A stretch of 64,000 nucleotides of DNA from Ifrita kowaldi (Eukaryota; Chordata; Aves; Passeriformes; Cinclosomatidae). Under the pieces are notes generated by a model. That model did not search any database and was not told where the DNA came from. It saw only the letters and a program-made list of their open reading frames with translations. Location of the stretch: assembly GCA_013398055.1 (NCBI GenBank), contig VZRS01008236.1, positions 1 to 64,000 of the forward strand, in the 5' to 3' direction. Below are positions 10,301 to 24,500 of this stretch, one piece after another. How positions within the stretch are numbered: the first letter of the stretch is position 1; every line of letters begins with the position of its first letter. The translations under genes were made by a program, and so were the position numbers.

Positions 10301-13300
10301 TGTGTGAAACCAGCTATAAAAAAGTCAGATATTTAGGTTATGGAGCTGTCACTTCATGTGCTTGTAAAACACCCTTCATGCCCATGGAATGCTGCAACTC
10401 AAGGGAAAGTTTGGTCTCAGGGTGTGGTCTCAGTCCTGAAGACCTTTACACCATAGATAAGAAGACTTGCCAAAAAACTGAAACAAGTGGCTTTTGGTTC
10501 CCAGGATGAATCTGCAGGTGTGCAAGGAAGTAAAGATGGAAAAAGAGGTAAAACCAGGCCATGGCCATGACTGCCATTTGCTCGTGTTGCTGCTTTGTTC
10601 CCTGAGTCAGCAAATAGGTTAGTCATAGTCAATATGCTCAGATGCATGTATTTAAGCTTGATGAGTGAAAAAATTCCTGTCTCAGAGTCAGTGGTAATTC
10701 TTCCCTTGTCTTCAGTAAGTGCAAGAATGGGGCATTTTGATTTGTCAGACCAATTCCCTAAACACAGGGCTTCTGTGAGTTAATTCATTTCAGTAGGAAA
10801 CGGACTATGACATGGACTCACCACAATGGTGTCTTTGCTGGGAAACTTTTCCAGAGTGAGCTCTGAGTCCTTTCTGTTCTTTTGGATACTGAAGTTATTT
10901 TGCTGTTAAAGGCATCAGCATCTTTATAGGGAAGGTAAGTATCAGCTCAGACGGATGAGCTTAATCTAAAACTCTGCCACTTCTTCAAAAAGATGCTTTT
11001 CATTTTTTTCTTAATTTTTTTTTCTGCATGAATTCTGTGTTGAGGATCTGAAAGAGCCTGAAGTGAAGTTGTGCTGGCCAGGTCAGTGACAGGGTAATCC
11101 CTGGGTGCTCTGCATTTAAAACACAGGCATTGAGGTGTCATCAGTCTCACCAGCGACTTCTCCCATTTTTCTCAGTAAATGACAAACGCTGAAGAAGAGT
11201 TGCTCCCCACATGGGGAACGCACATGTGCTTAGCAGAACCAAGCTAATTCTTTTGCTTATGAGGACATAGCTGTGTGAGGACCAGTCGCCATTGCATGGT
11301 TCTGCTAACACTGGTGACAAATCTCAAGAAAAACCCACCTTTCCAGGGATCTTTCTGTGTAACAAGTGGTTTGCTGCATACAGGGAAATTAAAACCCTGT
11401 TGGTGCTAACATTTTCATGCTAAAATAGGGATTTCTGATTGCACCTTTTTTATATTTGAAGTTTTACTGTTGTATTTTTGCCTGTCATTGGTCTTTTAAT
11501 ATTCCAGCAATAGACACACTGGCATGCTTCCAGCAACCTTTAACCGTCCTTTAAGCAAATTGCAATTAGCATAACTAGTTTTAGCAGAACTTTGATTGAG
11601 GAATGTGGTGTGGGAGGCTCTTACATATGGTTAAACAGTACAATCTACAAGATTCTCATTAAAAGCATTTTTGCTAATAGGCAAGTAACTTTGGACTTAA
11701 GTTTTCCACATGGTGAATTTTCAGCTGTGTTGAACTATGAAACCAAAGAGCAGTGCCAAGCTTTGAACAAATATGTAGGCTGAGTGTGGAAAGATGTCTT
11801 GAATCTGTGAGGGTGTTTTATTTCCATAGGCAATGATGAAGGCTTTTTTTTTTATGATGATGAAGGTATTTTCAAAGGAATATATCCACATTATTTTAGC
11901 AGAGGCTTTGCTGACCCTCTAAACCTATCTAGGTGAAGCTGAGAAAACATGTTGGTGTATTTGAGTGATGACTTGTGCTCAATCATTCTGTGTCATTTTG
12001 GTTTTCTTGGCATCTGACTGAGTTCTTCCTAGAGTAGTGGAATGGGGGAAGCAAATTGGCTAATCCCTACCTAAGATCCCCTTGCACCTTTTCTACCTGT
12101 ATATTTTATTATATCTTGGGGTCTTTGCTGCAGAGGAAGATCAGTTCTTCTAATATGTCTAGAAGGAACATCACTGGGTTTTTTTGTGACTGTATAAGCA
12201 ACATGTCATGCATCAGAGCTGCTCACTGGAGCAGGGCACAGGTATCAGTTACCCACTGAGTTTCATGGCTCTGAAAGCATGATGCAGCTCATGAGTGCCT
12301 TTTCTGGCACACCGGTGCAGAATGGGACTGGAAAACCTATGATCTATACAAGTTTAGGAACTCTAAGGAAATATGCAAATTCTAACATTTCAGTTATTCA
12401 ATTTCAGAGGAATTACCCCTAAATTCTTAGTAGTGAAACTTAACTGAAAATTGACATTTTGCCACTTTTTCTGAGGCAAAAGTTAATCCATCAAACTTAA
12501 AGTAGCTGCAATGAAAAAACAAAATTAAAAAAAAATTCTTAGTATGGAGTTCTCCGCCTTTCACCAGAAGCAGAGATTGCAAGTCCATTGTTTTATTTCT
12601 TGTTATTTCTCAGGTCTTTCTTTGACATTCATTACATGATGTCAACATTGTGTCCCATGCACTGTTGACTCTAAAACTTCAGACTATGATTTTCTTTACT
12701 TTATTTTTTCTTGGTCTGGTTCAATTTGTAGCAAAGCTCCAAAATGTACTTCCTTCTACTCAATGTATAATTCTGTACCTACTGAGCAACTATGTAATAT
12801 GATTTTTTCATTATCCTTAAGCAAAATGGAAATTTTAAACTTCCATGAAAATGTTCTAACATTGCAGTAGGAAAAATCATTGTCCTAATAAAATTTAGAA
12901 GCTGAAACCTGGGATCCCTTCTTTATTTTTTGATTGGTTTCCATGGTCTCAGATGCTAACATGTTGTTCTACAGAACTGGAGACATATTTTATGCATGTT
13001 AGAGCATCACTTCCAGTTTTCTTTGTAAACCCAGAATGTAACATAACAGCAATTCCTGTGGTTAATAATCTGGAAGTTACTTTTGTCACAATGATGGAAT
13101 AGACGTATCCAAACCTGAGAATCTGGTAAGGAGAAGAATATGTGGCTCAATTCTTTGCACTAGGCTGAGTGAAGATAATAAACCAGGCAACAGTACAACA
13201 CTGTTGTACATTAAAAGATAAATTGCAAGAAAAAATTGAATTATCAAAGATTACTCAATGTATCACCATTTAAAAATGCATTTATCTTCATCAAAAACCA

Positions 13301-16300
13301 ACTGTTAAAACTAGCCTAAGTATTTATATTTGACCTTGCTTGTTGAGTCCCTGGTAAGAAAATCCAAGTTTTCTTTGAAAACTAGCAGTTAATGAAGTTG
13401 CCATTGGGTGTAGCTATTGTGTTACTCTCTCCCTAGATGATTGTATAACAAACACAGAACTGGTTATTTTTGCAAGACGGCCCATATAGGAAAAATTATT
13501 TCTCCGTAATAATTTCTGGTTCAGAGGTGTTTCAGAAGGATGACAGAAATCACAATAATTATTAGCATTCCCTACAGCAGGAAAAGAGTTTGCCATAAAC
13601 CCAGTTGTAACTGATGCATGTTTTAATCATTGAAAAATTACATATAGTACATTTTGTGCTTGAGTTTGAAGTTGGCCTACTTGAAGAGATGTGTCTTTCC
13701 CTAGTTTGAATAAATTTGGTTGTGAAATAACAATGATCTGGAGGAGTGGAAAAAATCCACTTAAAACTAATGAAACCTCGAGAGCATGCAGAGATGTCTC
13801 ATAAGCAGGTTCAGTGTGCCTAGCAGAACTTGTTGTTCTACTCCCACCTGATTAGTTGTTCTCATGGGAATAAAGGCAGCAAAATAAATGGTTTTCCCTC
13901 CTTCTCCCTCCTTCTCCAGCATATAGGACACTGAGATGTAAGCACTCAGCTGCTCTTTAAAATGTTAGCAGAAAAAGTAAAGAGAAGTAAGAGGATCACA
14001 GGACTAGGCCAAAATGACAAGGTGACCATTGAATCTTTTCAGATCTATTGAAGAGTTCACCACACTTAAACTGGTGCTTATGTACAAATTTAAAAGCCTG
14101 AATGTATGCTGCTTATCAAACTTTGACTGTACTATATATTTAACATTAAAAGCATTGCTTTTAAGATTGGGGTATGATGCAGCAATAAAATCACTTGCAG
14201 AGCAGTAGAAATAAGAGCTTCTGAGATTTTTATGTTCAAATGGCAGAGAGAAGGACATTCCCCCTGTATCAAGGGCTAGGCTGTTCCCTGCTCTTCTTCT
14301 GCAGTGCAAGACATATATGACTTCCCAGGGGAAGGACAGAAGAGTCACATTCTCTCTCTTGGAGCTTATGGAAGCAGATCTTGCAGGATGGAAATCACGG
14401 TGGCATAAATGAAGCCTGGGAGACCCTTTGTGAGAGTTCATCATGCTGTGTCTTCACTTGAAGCCATGGCTGCCTCCAGACAGCGATATAGTCTCTGTAA
14501 TCATACTGAGGGGTGTCAAACACACTTATTTTAGCATTAATGGCTTCAGTTTTCAAACTATTTTTTTTAAATTATCTAAATCTGACTTCTGAGCTCTTGA
14601 AGCTTCAGCTGACACAGTAGTTTTGGTTTTGGAATACCATTAAACACAGATGAGAAAACTAACGAACTAATGCTGTATCTTGGTGTTCATTAAAGAGAGG
14701 GAGTTCTAGCCCTGACTTGCACTAGCACAACCAGGTGTTTTCATGAACCTTCACACAGGTCTGTCAATCTGCAGATCCTTCAGCACTTATAACTATGGAG
14801 TGCCAGGGAATGACCTGTGCCAGGATGCAGGGAAAGATCAGACTCCAGGCTAGGATGATAAGAAAAGTGCACAAGTGACAAATGAATAGTCACTATTCTT
14901 GGTCTTAACCAGAAACATTTCCACAGCCATTTTAACTGGGCAGTTATCTGCTCAGCTATCAAGGAGTTTATTTGTGATCCAAGTTACCTAGGACAATCAA
15001 AATAGACAGTCATGCACAGTAAGTTATTGCTTTCTTATTCACAGAATTTTTTAGACAGTCAGCTAGAATATCCATAAGACTTGGACACATATTAGTAGTG
15101 TAAAAGAATGTAAAGAATTTTATATTTGAGCAAGTGAGTTATAGGAAATGTGGATATAGATTCAAGAGTTCCAAAAAGTGAAACAAATGTGTTGTCTTTT
15201 TAAAAATACTAACTCTGTCCACAGATTTAATAATGTGTATTACAAGATCCCATGCTGAACATATAACACTGGTTATTTCATATCGGAATATTGAAAATCA
15301 ATATGCAGCATAAAATATGCATTTTTTTATGGTGTCCATAAAAAAGTAGGGTATCTACAGGGATACTGGTGAATTATGCTCTGGCCATTTAAGTCATTGT
15401 GAAGACAAAGAGCCTTTTTGCCTTTTTTCTGCTCTTATTTGGGTTCTCACAATGGGTCTACTACCTATTTTAGCCTTTGATCTTTATAAAGGTGTTAATC
15501 TGGTAAGACCTCATCATACTTCTTTTTTCTCAGCCTCAGAAGAGCCTGGGAGGGCCCTGCAGTTCCTCTGCATTTGACGGCATCATCAAGTTAGCATGGA
15601 TAAAGGGAGCAGCTTTTATTTATGCTCTTATGACATTTTTAACACTAGACCTTCTTTGTGATTTTGCATTGTACCTTCAGACAATTCCTGCTTCCAGGGC
15701 TCTGGCTGTGATGACTTTTTCAGTTGCTCTGCATTAGAAGGATACTTCAGAGCTGTGGCACTAAAAGTTACATTGGACGATAAAGATGAAAGAAAAGGAA
15801 AGAAAAAAAAAGCCAGTATCATGTTTGTAAGATCAGAGGACAACCTGAGAACCACATTAAACGTAATGAAAATGGAAGTTAAAAAGAATTGCTTACAGTA
15901 CTTAAAACAGTACTCCACTATGAGAAAGGGAGTGGGAGAATTATCGAAGACAGTTTTTCTAAATCCTCAGTAGCCATTCAGGAATGGTTTCTAAGCAACC
16001 AGTACATGCAGATAGCCCCAGGAGTAAGAGGTATTATGAATGCTTGGAGACACAAAGAGGAAGAGAAAGATGAAACAGACCTGGAATCAGGCTGGGAGGA
16101 TGCTGGAGTGGAGGGCTGTTCCTATGCAGCACCAGCACTGCAGCTGGTGAGGCAGAGGGTGATCTGCCTCACAGTGAGAAGATGCACCAAAAGAAGCAAA
16201 ATGAAGGATGTAAGAACCTAGATGAAAAGCATAAACTTTGTATCACTCTTTCAGACCTCCCATTAAAAATGGGCGAGAGTGCATATCTTGCTGTATGTAA

Positions 16301-16729
16301 TTATCTTTATTTTGCAGAAGACTGACATTTACAGTTCCCCTGTACTTTATTCTAGCTGTTTAAGAAGTGTTCTTGTTAGCTTTTGTCCAGAGAAGTAATT
16401 GTTCACTTCTTATTCTGGCAAATCTTTCACTAATGGCTGTATTTAATCACTAAGGAGAAAGATGAGTATCTAAAAAATTACTGGATGACTAGATAAGAGG
16501 AAAAAAAGTGCACAATTGAGTGAATGTGATAGAAAACACTGAAAGGCTGGTCAAAATGGTTGTATATTGTCAACTTGGGTAAAAACTGCATTTTTAGAGT
16601 ATGGTTATATATATTTTGAACTACTGATGAACAAACCACAAACCTCCTTGTATCACCCTTGGGGAGAAAAATTGGCTGTGCTTTTCAGAATCTGTATATA
16701 ACCTAAGAAACAACTCCTCTAGGTCACAC
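7386..16729. other. Long intergenic stretch without recognised genes
   Basis: Ordinary AT-rich sequence. The longest open frames are 10096-10509 (+, 137 codons) and 14004-14444 (-, 146 codons). Neither resembles a protein family I know, neither has convincing flanking splice sites, and frames of this size are expected by chance in 64 kb read six ways. The stretch 15755-16221 (+) has overlapping Lys/Glu-rich frames caused by A-rich composition. No repeat family was identified here by eye. Confidence 0.55.
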
Positions 16730-16894
16730 ATGCTGCCCAGAGAAGTTGCAGTGTGTCCATCCTTGCAGGTGTTCACAACCTGCCTGGACAAGGTCCTGGG
16801 CAGCCAGCTCTAAATGGCCCTGCTCGAGCAGGGGGGTTGGACCAGATGATCTCTGGAGGTCCCTTCTAACCTCAACTGTTCTGTTATTCTGTGA
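16730..16894 (+). mobile_element. CR1 LINE 3' end (short, 5'-truncated)
   Basis: The block carries the classic CR1 3' terminus. It begins with a GCCCAGAGAAG stretch (the family's 'gcccagagaggttg'), continues through CTGGACAAGGTCCTGGGCA, GGTTGGACCAGATGATC and TCTGGAGGTCCCTTCTAACC, and ends with the tandem octamer-like tail (ttctgttattctgtg). A short 3' remnant of this kind is the commonest form of CR1 in birds. The left edge is approximate. Confidence 0.95.
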
Positions 16895-18002
16895 AATATA
16901 TCAACATATCAACAAGTTTTAAGGCAACACCTATTTTCTCTTTGCTTTACCCTGTTTTTCCTAAGTAAATGGCTTTCCTAAACTCTCTTTTGAGACTCAC
17001 TAAGTGCAGCCCAGGAGAATCCATAAGTCATGGGACTGGAGCCTCCTGAAAGGTGCTTCGAGTTGAATCCAGTAGCAATACAGTTAACCACCTGTCTGCC
17101 GGGTATCCAGATCCCATCCTGACTATGTCCATCAGAACTTACTTTTGCTCTTGAGTTACATCTGGTATTTGCCATGCATGTACATAACTAAGCACATTTT
17201 CAGCTCTTTTTACTGTGGAAGATTCCAATGGCAAATTTTCCACTCTTACTGTTATATAAATTCTCACAGTAAAAAAAATAAGAAATGTATGTCTCAATAC
17301 TGACACACTTAACATCAATGCCACCAAATTAAGGACTGCCTATTTTCTCACATTTGTAGGAATAAAATATCTCGCTGGCTTTTCCCCCTAAATAATTTCT
17401 TTTTAATATAGGTAAGTGCAATTGGTAGTTACTAGGTGAAAGGATGGTGTGACATGCTGTACACAAGCCACGTGATTGTTTATTCTAACTTTTTGTGGAA
17501 GTGAGGCTAAAATTGTTATGTTTTCATCTCTTTTGAGGGGAAGTTGGGAAACCTTGGACATTTTTGTTTGATACCTTTTATTGGTGTGTGTTTTAGATCT
17601 GGGTTGTCACCAGGAATCCTCTACGTTTCAGTTCTTCTGGACAGGGGTAGGAGTAAGTGGAAAATGTCTTCCACTGTCATGTCTTTTAAAATGTCTGCTA
17701 ATTACTTAGGTCAAGTAACAGAGGCTGAGATGAACACATTAAGTCTGAATGGAAAAGGACCCTCTCAGAGTAGATGAAAACCCTTCCACAACATTTGTTG
17801 TCTTGTGACTTGCATGATGCCTTGTAATATGTCTCAGAACACGTCCCCAACATGAAGAAAATTCAATAATTGTTTTAGTTAATATTTTTCAACAATATAT
17901 CATTTTCAAAGCTTGTTATTTGTTAAAAGCTCTAAAAAAAAAAGAAAGTCATAATAAAAATAATTGAATTGTTTAGGTTAAAAAAACCCCTTTAAGATCA
18001 TG
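16895..18002. other. Intergenic, no gene seen
   Basis: AT-rich sequence with small open frames on both strands, including 16978-17175 and 17139-17327 (both -) and 17544-17777 (+). None has a recognisable product. Short A-rich runs occur at about 17932-17950 and 17980-17987. Confidence 0.55.
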
Positions 18003-18500
18003 AAGACCACTGCACTGTTCCTGCTGGCCACACTATTTCTCACACAGGCCAGGACCCTATTGGCCTTCTTGGCCACCCAGGCACACACTGGTTCATGTTC
18101 AGTTGCTGTCAACCAACACCCCTAGGTCTTTTTCCACTGGGCAACTCTCCAGCCACTTTTCCCCCAGTCTGTAGTGCTGCAGGGGGTTAATGTGACCCAA
18201 GGGCAGAATTCAGCACTCTGCATTTTTAAACCTTGTATCATTGCCCTCAGCCCATCAATCCAGTCTTAGAGCCTTCCTACCTTCCACCAGATCGATGGTC
18301 CAGCCCAACCTGAGGCCATCTGCAAACTGACTGAGGGTGCACTTGATCCCCTCCTCCACACCGTTGATAGAGGTATTAAACAGAGTTGGCCCCTATATTG
18401 AACTCTGGGGAACAGCACTGGTTACCAGCCACCACTCCATTTAGCACTACTCTCTAGGCTTAGCCATGCAGCCAGTTTTTTACTCAGTGAAGAGTAAAGT
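18003..18500 (-). mobile_element. CR1 LINE fragment, 3' region (antisense)
   Basis: On the + strand the block reads as the complement of the CR1 region just upstream of its terminal ~500 bases. Landmarks are CTGCTGGCCACAC near 18024, ATTGGCCTTCTTGGCCAC at about 18059, CCCCTAGGTCTTTTTCC near 18120, GCAGAATTCAGCACTCTGCA, the GAGGGTGCACTTGATCCC block near 18333, CTCTGGGGAACAGCACTGGTT near 18402 and GCCAGTTTT near 18472. Several indels show age. The extreme 3' end of the element is absent, so this is an internal fragment. Confidence 0.92.
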
Positions 18501-21500
18501 GAGCTACAGTCTGCAGCAATTTACCTTTATTTACTCACAAGTTTTCCTGTTGGGGACCAAGAACAGCTAATGGACCATTTCAACAGCTAATGGAAAACAT
18601 AAATCTCATCCTTCTGAATATATCTGAAATGTGTATCTAGACAATGATTTAATTACCAAAAAGCACTTTGAGCCTCTGATTCATTTCTAACTTTTTTTTT
18701 GAAAGTCCAAGGGTTCTGTAATAGATACTCTTGAGTTAATGGGTGATGGCCAGCTATGGTTTACATAAGCTGTTAACTTGTTAATGCAGTATTTGATTTC
18801 AATCTTAATTTCCTAATAGTTTCTTACCTATGAGTAAGAAGCTTCCTACAGCCATTTCATCTTATACAGCTTCATTTCTGTCTGTCCAAAAAGTTTTTCT
18901 CCATTCTGGGAGTGATGTATATGATAGGCAGCTCACTAAAATGCAGCAAGAGCACGGAAGTGGCTGAGCTGTATACCAGGTACTTCAACAGCAGGCTTCA
19001 AATTGAAGGGAACAATTTGGAAGAGTAGCCAGAAACAATTCTGAATGCTTTCAACTGAGTTAGGAAAAGATTTGGCTTTATAAAAATCAGATTAATATAG
19101 ACCTGATTCTCTAATGTGTCATCTCAACTTTTATTGGTATAATCTCTTAGGCTTGCATGGAGTTAAACCAATACACAGCTAAAACAAGAGAAATGAGAGC
19201 TGAGCCCCTGTGAGTTTTGGGAAGCATGCTGCAGTGCAGCGTCAGATCTGCAGTATTAAATTCAAAATACAAAAGAGAAAGCACTCAAACTGTCTAATCC
19301 CACACCCTCACTCCCTTGTACAAACATGAGTAGTATTTTCATCAGACAATTTAGAGAAGAAACATTTCAACTGATGAGAAATTGCTGAAGTCTTGTTTCT
19401 GTTGGAAGGAAATGTAGTTAGTTTTGAGGTGATAATGATTAAAAGAGATTGAAAATATGGTGGATGTGTTTTTATTATCATGCAAAAGAAATTTTGACTA
19501 AGAATATCAGAAGTCTGGGAAGAACAATGGGAAAACTGGGGAAAAAGCCCCACAGAATAAAAGTGCAGTCATATTGAGGAAAAAACCTCAGCACTCGAAA
19601 AAGCTAACACAATTCTTTTCCCCCTTAAAAACAGAAATCTTGGGTAGGCAACAAAGGAAAAATTAGGAAATGGCCCGGTGGATTCAGGTCCAGGGCGGAC
19701 CATAGATCTTCGCAATGATGCTGAATGTACAGACTGTGGAGAGGCTCTGCATAGACACTGGTCTGCTCTGGTAAATCTGATTAGACAAGAAAGATTGCAT
19801 ATGAGTAGTCACAGAATGCAGAATCAACACGATGACAATAAGCATTGTAAAGTTATCCTGACAGGACCTTGGAGGACTGTGAGCCTCATGCCTAATGACA
19901 GGCCACTGTAGGGTCACTGGGTAGTGGGACCCCTCTGTTTCTTTTTATTATGCTGGGCTTTTTTTGAAAGTACATTGTTTCCTAAGTCATTTGGGAAGAA
20001 GGGGTTTGTGGGCAGAAATAATTCAGCATTAGAGGGAAGATCCCAGTGAGAAACTATTTTTGCATGGGCAGATGGATTTGAAACTGCAGTTGGCTCAGTG
20101 CTGTTCCTAATCTATATTAAGAAACTGTTGTTCTGTGTGGTATCCTGGCCATATGCTAAAGCCAGAGGATAGTCTATGATAAAAGAGTGAAGAATAGTTT
20201 ATCTTTCTGAATTTGTTCATACACTCTGTGGCTCATGTTTCTTCATCTGACAAGGAAAGCTCAGAGGATGGTAGCAGATATTCCTCTTGATTCCCATCTT
20301 TTTTGTAAGAATGGAACATTTTCCATCTTTCCTGCAAAATATGGTTTTCAAAACAGACAAGAATGAATTGAACTTTCAGGCTCAGAGGTTTTAAATAACT
20401 CCATGTCTCAGACCTGTACTCTATTTTATGCCATGCTAGTGGGAGGAGGCACAAAGCACTCTAGTTTTATAGAAAATGCACAGGCGAGTAGGGAGAAAAG
20501 AAAAACCAGAGGATTTTCTCTTCGTGCCATTATATCAGACTTTTTTGCACCTGTCCTAAAGAGCTGTTATCCTCTTGTCAAGTCTTCTTCCCAAGAAACA
20601 CTGTTTTGAATTACAGACTTTTTAGCATTTTGGAATATAGAAACAAACTGGACATGTGAATAAGGTCTTGGTGCCTTGAGGAAAACGGAAGGACAAAAGT
20701 GAAAGCTGGATTTCTAAGTGTCAAGGGACGAAACAAGGATCCTGCAAAGTTGAGTCACCATGCAGGACATAAGGGGCTGCTACACTTTAACAAATAGAAA
20801 AATTAGATAGGAAAGCGCCCTAGAATCATTCTTTCCTTGGAAGAGATTTTAAATAGCCTAGAAAACTGGATTGGTTTGCTGGAGAGGGTATACAGATTCA
20901 CCAAAAGAAAAGTGAAAGTTAACTTCAGGGGCATTCAACAGTTACCCCAAAAACTCCGTACAGTCCTTCTGGCTTACGATGGAGACTGGCTGCTGAAGAG
21001 AAATTGCTTGTGCATCCTTAGTGTGTCACTATAACAGTCTGTAAATAAGCCAAGGGGAGATCACAGATTTGACACCCACTGACAGGCTAAATACAACAGT
21101 GGACAACGTCCTCCTGTCTAAGGACACCTGCAGAGCCTGGCCAATGTGGAGCCTTGCAAAAGGAACCTGGCAGGGTACCTCCATTTTCACACATTACAAC
21201 AACTTCCCCAGTTTTGTAGTTGCAGAGTTTTACCTGATACTGAGTCACTTGTAAAAGCTGCAGACACAGTAGCTGGTAGATGGTACTCTTAATATGTCTT
21301 TATGTAAGTTTACTTTGCTTGTTTGGTCCTGTGATTGTTTTGTTAAGGAAAGGAGAGTGGGACCTTAAGAAGACTAAGGAGCACTTGTGTGGGGTGGAGT
21401 TGCTGCTTCCTGTGTCAGATATATTCTCAGATTTCCAAACCAAATACTACAATACTCTCCTTAATCAAAATTTAAGATAAGGTCTGAATATTGCTGAGAC

Positions 21501-24500
21501 ATATATATATGTCAGGAGGAGCACAGTTAGTTGAAACATTTCCATTGAGATATGAAATCTGTAGATTTGGCTTGTATCTTTCTTGTTTAACATCCATTTT
21601 TCAAGTGATGCATTTGCTGAAAGGAATGTTAAAACTCAGGAATGTACATACAATTTGAAGTGAACTAGGACTTACTACAGTTGTGGTATCACATCAAGGT
21701 TCAGTAGTTCGAGTTAGATGGCTGAACAGATGTATTTCAAAAGATGGCAGCTCTAGAGGCAGGATGACACACACACAGGAAAGCATTGTGTAGCATTTCC
21801 AAGACAGCTGCAGGCTGAGGAGTGCATCCACGCTCTGCAGGACAGCGCTCTGCAGGTGCCAGCACCAGTCCCAAGGGTAGAGGAGTTAGCACAGTGCTGA
21901 CGACGGCCTAATTCACCCTACTGCTCTGGACAGCTTATCCATTCAGACAGGATACCTCATGGACTGGATTACCTCCTTCCAGGCCATCAGCTGACTGGGG
22001 GAACTCAGCATCCTTCTCCACTTTCCAGGGTGCACAAATGCTCTGCAAATGCCAGTTTGGTTTGAATTCAGCATGTTTTTCTTCTAAATCTCTTACTGAC
22101 ATCACATGCCTTTTAGTTGAAAAGGTTTTTTTATAAAAGGAAATATATATCTTTGTCACAGACCTACAAATAGACTGATTTTCTTGACAAATTCTATTTT
22201 TGACTTTCCAGGCATAACGATTTCCAGTAAAATGAAGTAATTTTATAATAATACCTGGCCTGTCTTTTGGGCTATTTTGACTGCAGAATGAGTTTTTCTT
22301 ATATAACAAATATGATTTGCATTTAGAAAAGCTGAGGGATATGCCTCATTTTAAATGAAACACAGATGAGAATTAACTCATTTATTGCCTAAAGTCCAGA
22401 GAAAATTCTTAGATCTAGTAAAAAAAAATAGGGAGAAATGGTTGGGAATATTCAACTTTTCTATTCCACAGGTCTGGAAAATGGTTACTTAAACAACCAA
22501 AAGTTTTCAGTTGAGATTTTACAAAGCTAAGGTTTTTCCCACACCCATTTCTGCCCCCCACCTTGTTTTTCTGTTTCTCTAATACTTTACTGAAAAAAAT
22601 ATGATGCAAAAGATTGAGGTGACAAAATAGATTTTCGTATTTTCATTTTCTTGGAAAAATGTGATGAGAAAAAAGTTTTATCTGAACATAATCACTTCGA
22701 AAATGAACACTTATTGGAAGAAGTTCAACCACCTTCAAAACAGTAAAGAAGTGGCTGGTAAAAACAGGATGCTGTCTGTCCTGACTTTGCTTTGCAGTAG
22801 GGTTGCATGCTATAGCCTGAGATTGCTCTTTGGAATGGGTTGTAAGAAACAAAATATCTCTGTGCCTGTCAGACTGCTGTGCTAGAGAAGGTCATGAATG
22901 GCATTTTGTTCTCAAATGAGACTTGAGATATTATGAGACTTATTGTCTTGAATGGCAAGGCATGAAGCTTATATGTTAAAATATGGAGGAAAGAAATAGA
23001 AGAAATATTTTGGGGGCAGAGGGTTAGGGACAGATGCATCTGTGTGCTTTGTTTATTTTAATTGGGGAAAAGTTTGAACCAAATTAAAGTTGAGTAGGAA
23101 TGAACTGCCTAAAACTCTGAAATAACAGAAGGGATTTTCTGACATGATGCTGTAAATAATTGCTCTGTTATAATAAACTCAGGGAGGTGTTGTAAATTCT
23201 AGAAGTTATCCTTCTAGATAGACATAGTTTACCTCCCAGGAGAGCCAAAATTGGCTAGTGGCCTATTCATGGTGGACAGAGTAAAGAATACATTTTTAGA
23301 TCATGCAGAATTGGAGAAAAACACTTAAGAAAAAAAAAATTTGAAAGAGATGAGTAAGAATAAATTCACTGGATGAAAGCCTAGTTAGTGGGTCTTTTGT
23401 GTGGGTGGGCAAGATATGAGGACACAATCCCTTCATATCAGCTATTTCTGACCACAGCTATCGGGTTCTTTTGCAAGATCAAGGGGAGGACAGTAGTGTT
23501 CTGGACACAGTAACTTCAATGCTTATGGAAATGGATAAAACATAGACTGACATCAAACCCAGACATATTCAATCTGTCAGAAGAAAATTCCTAAAATTAG
23601 AGGAGGTGAGACATGCATAGAAAGGCTTCAGCCCTAGAAGATAAAAAAAAAGGTATTATTTATATTTCATAGGGGAAAATGTTATTTATTGTAATTCTGC
23701 TGGAGTAGGAATTCAGCTATACAGACCAAACTAATGCCAACAATAAACATGATGATAACTTTGATTCTGAGGTTACATTATTCTGGAAAGAGAAACCTAT
23801 GAATTGATGGCCAGAAAAGCCATAAGTTATATGACACTAAGTTACAGAAGCTTACGAAACCAGCAGAAACCAGTACAGTCATACATGAGATGACTGTAGT
23901 GGAGCACCATAAAGGCAGTCATAAATTTACCAGTCTGACTACAGGGTAGAAGTAGTTAAAAATTGATAAGTCTGACCCAGAGTGAGATAAAGCGCTCTAG
24001 AAAAAGAAGTGATTAGATTTACTGATTAAAAGCATAAAAGAGTGGCTTCAAAGAAAACAATTTGGTCAGTATGGTAGCATGCAATGCTTCAAGTGACTAT
24101 CCTGCATTTGAAACACTGAGGCTTTCTTATTTACGTAGCACCAAGGACAAGCATTGGTGAGACAAGACACCACTTTAAACCCTCTCTCATTACTATAAAT
24201 CCTTAGGGCCACAAGCACATGCCCTTAATCATACAGGGTGGGACGCCTCTTTCCCAGTTCTACCAATTAATACGTGCTAGCGTTCTGGGAACTGCTTTCA
24301 GAATTGTGTGTGCCTCCACAGCATTTGAAAATGTCCTTCAGATTTGGAGGAGACAGAAGCAAGAGATTTGTATAATCTTACAAGTTTTTCAACGCTTTCC
24401 TTTTTCTTTTTTTTCCTGGGAACTCATCATATTTCACTTTTCTTCATAGCTTAATACTTCCATTCCCTTTTAAAAGATTCTCTTCTTCAGCTCTTCCTTT

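Noticed and set aside
10096..10509. 137-codon open frame on the + strand
   Set aside because: Composition looks like translated non-coding DNA, with no similarity to a family I know.
14004..14444. 146-codon open frame on the - strand, the longest outside the gap and duplicated segment
   Set aside because: No recognisable domain, signal sequence or splice context; this length is plausible by chance when 64 kb is read in six frames.
21690..21720. gttcgag motif considered as a tRNA B box
   Set aside because: No matching A box, acceptor stem or cloverleaf can be folded around it.
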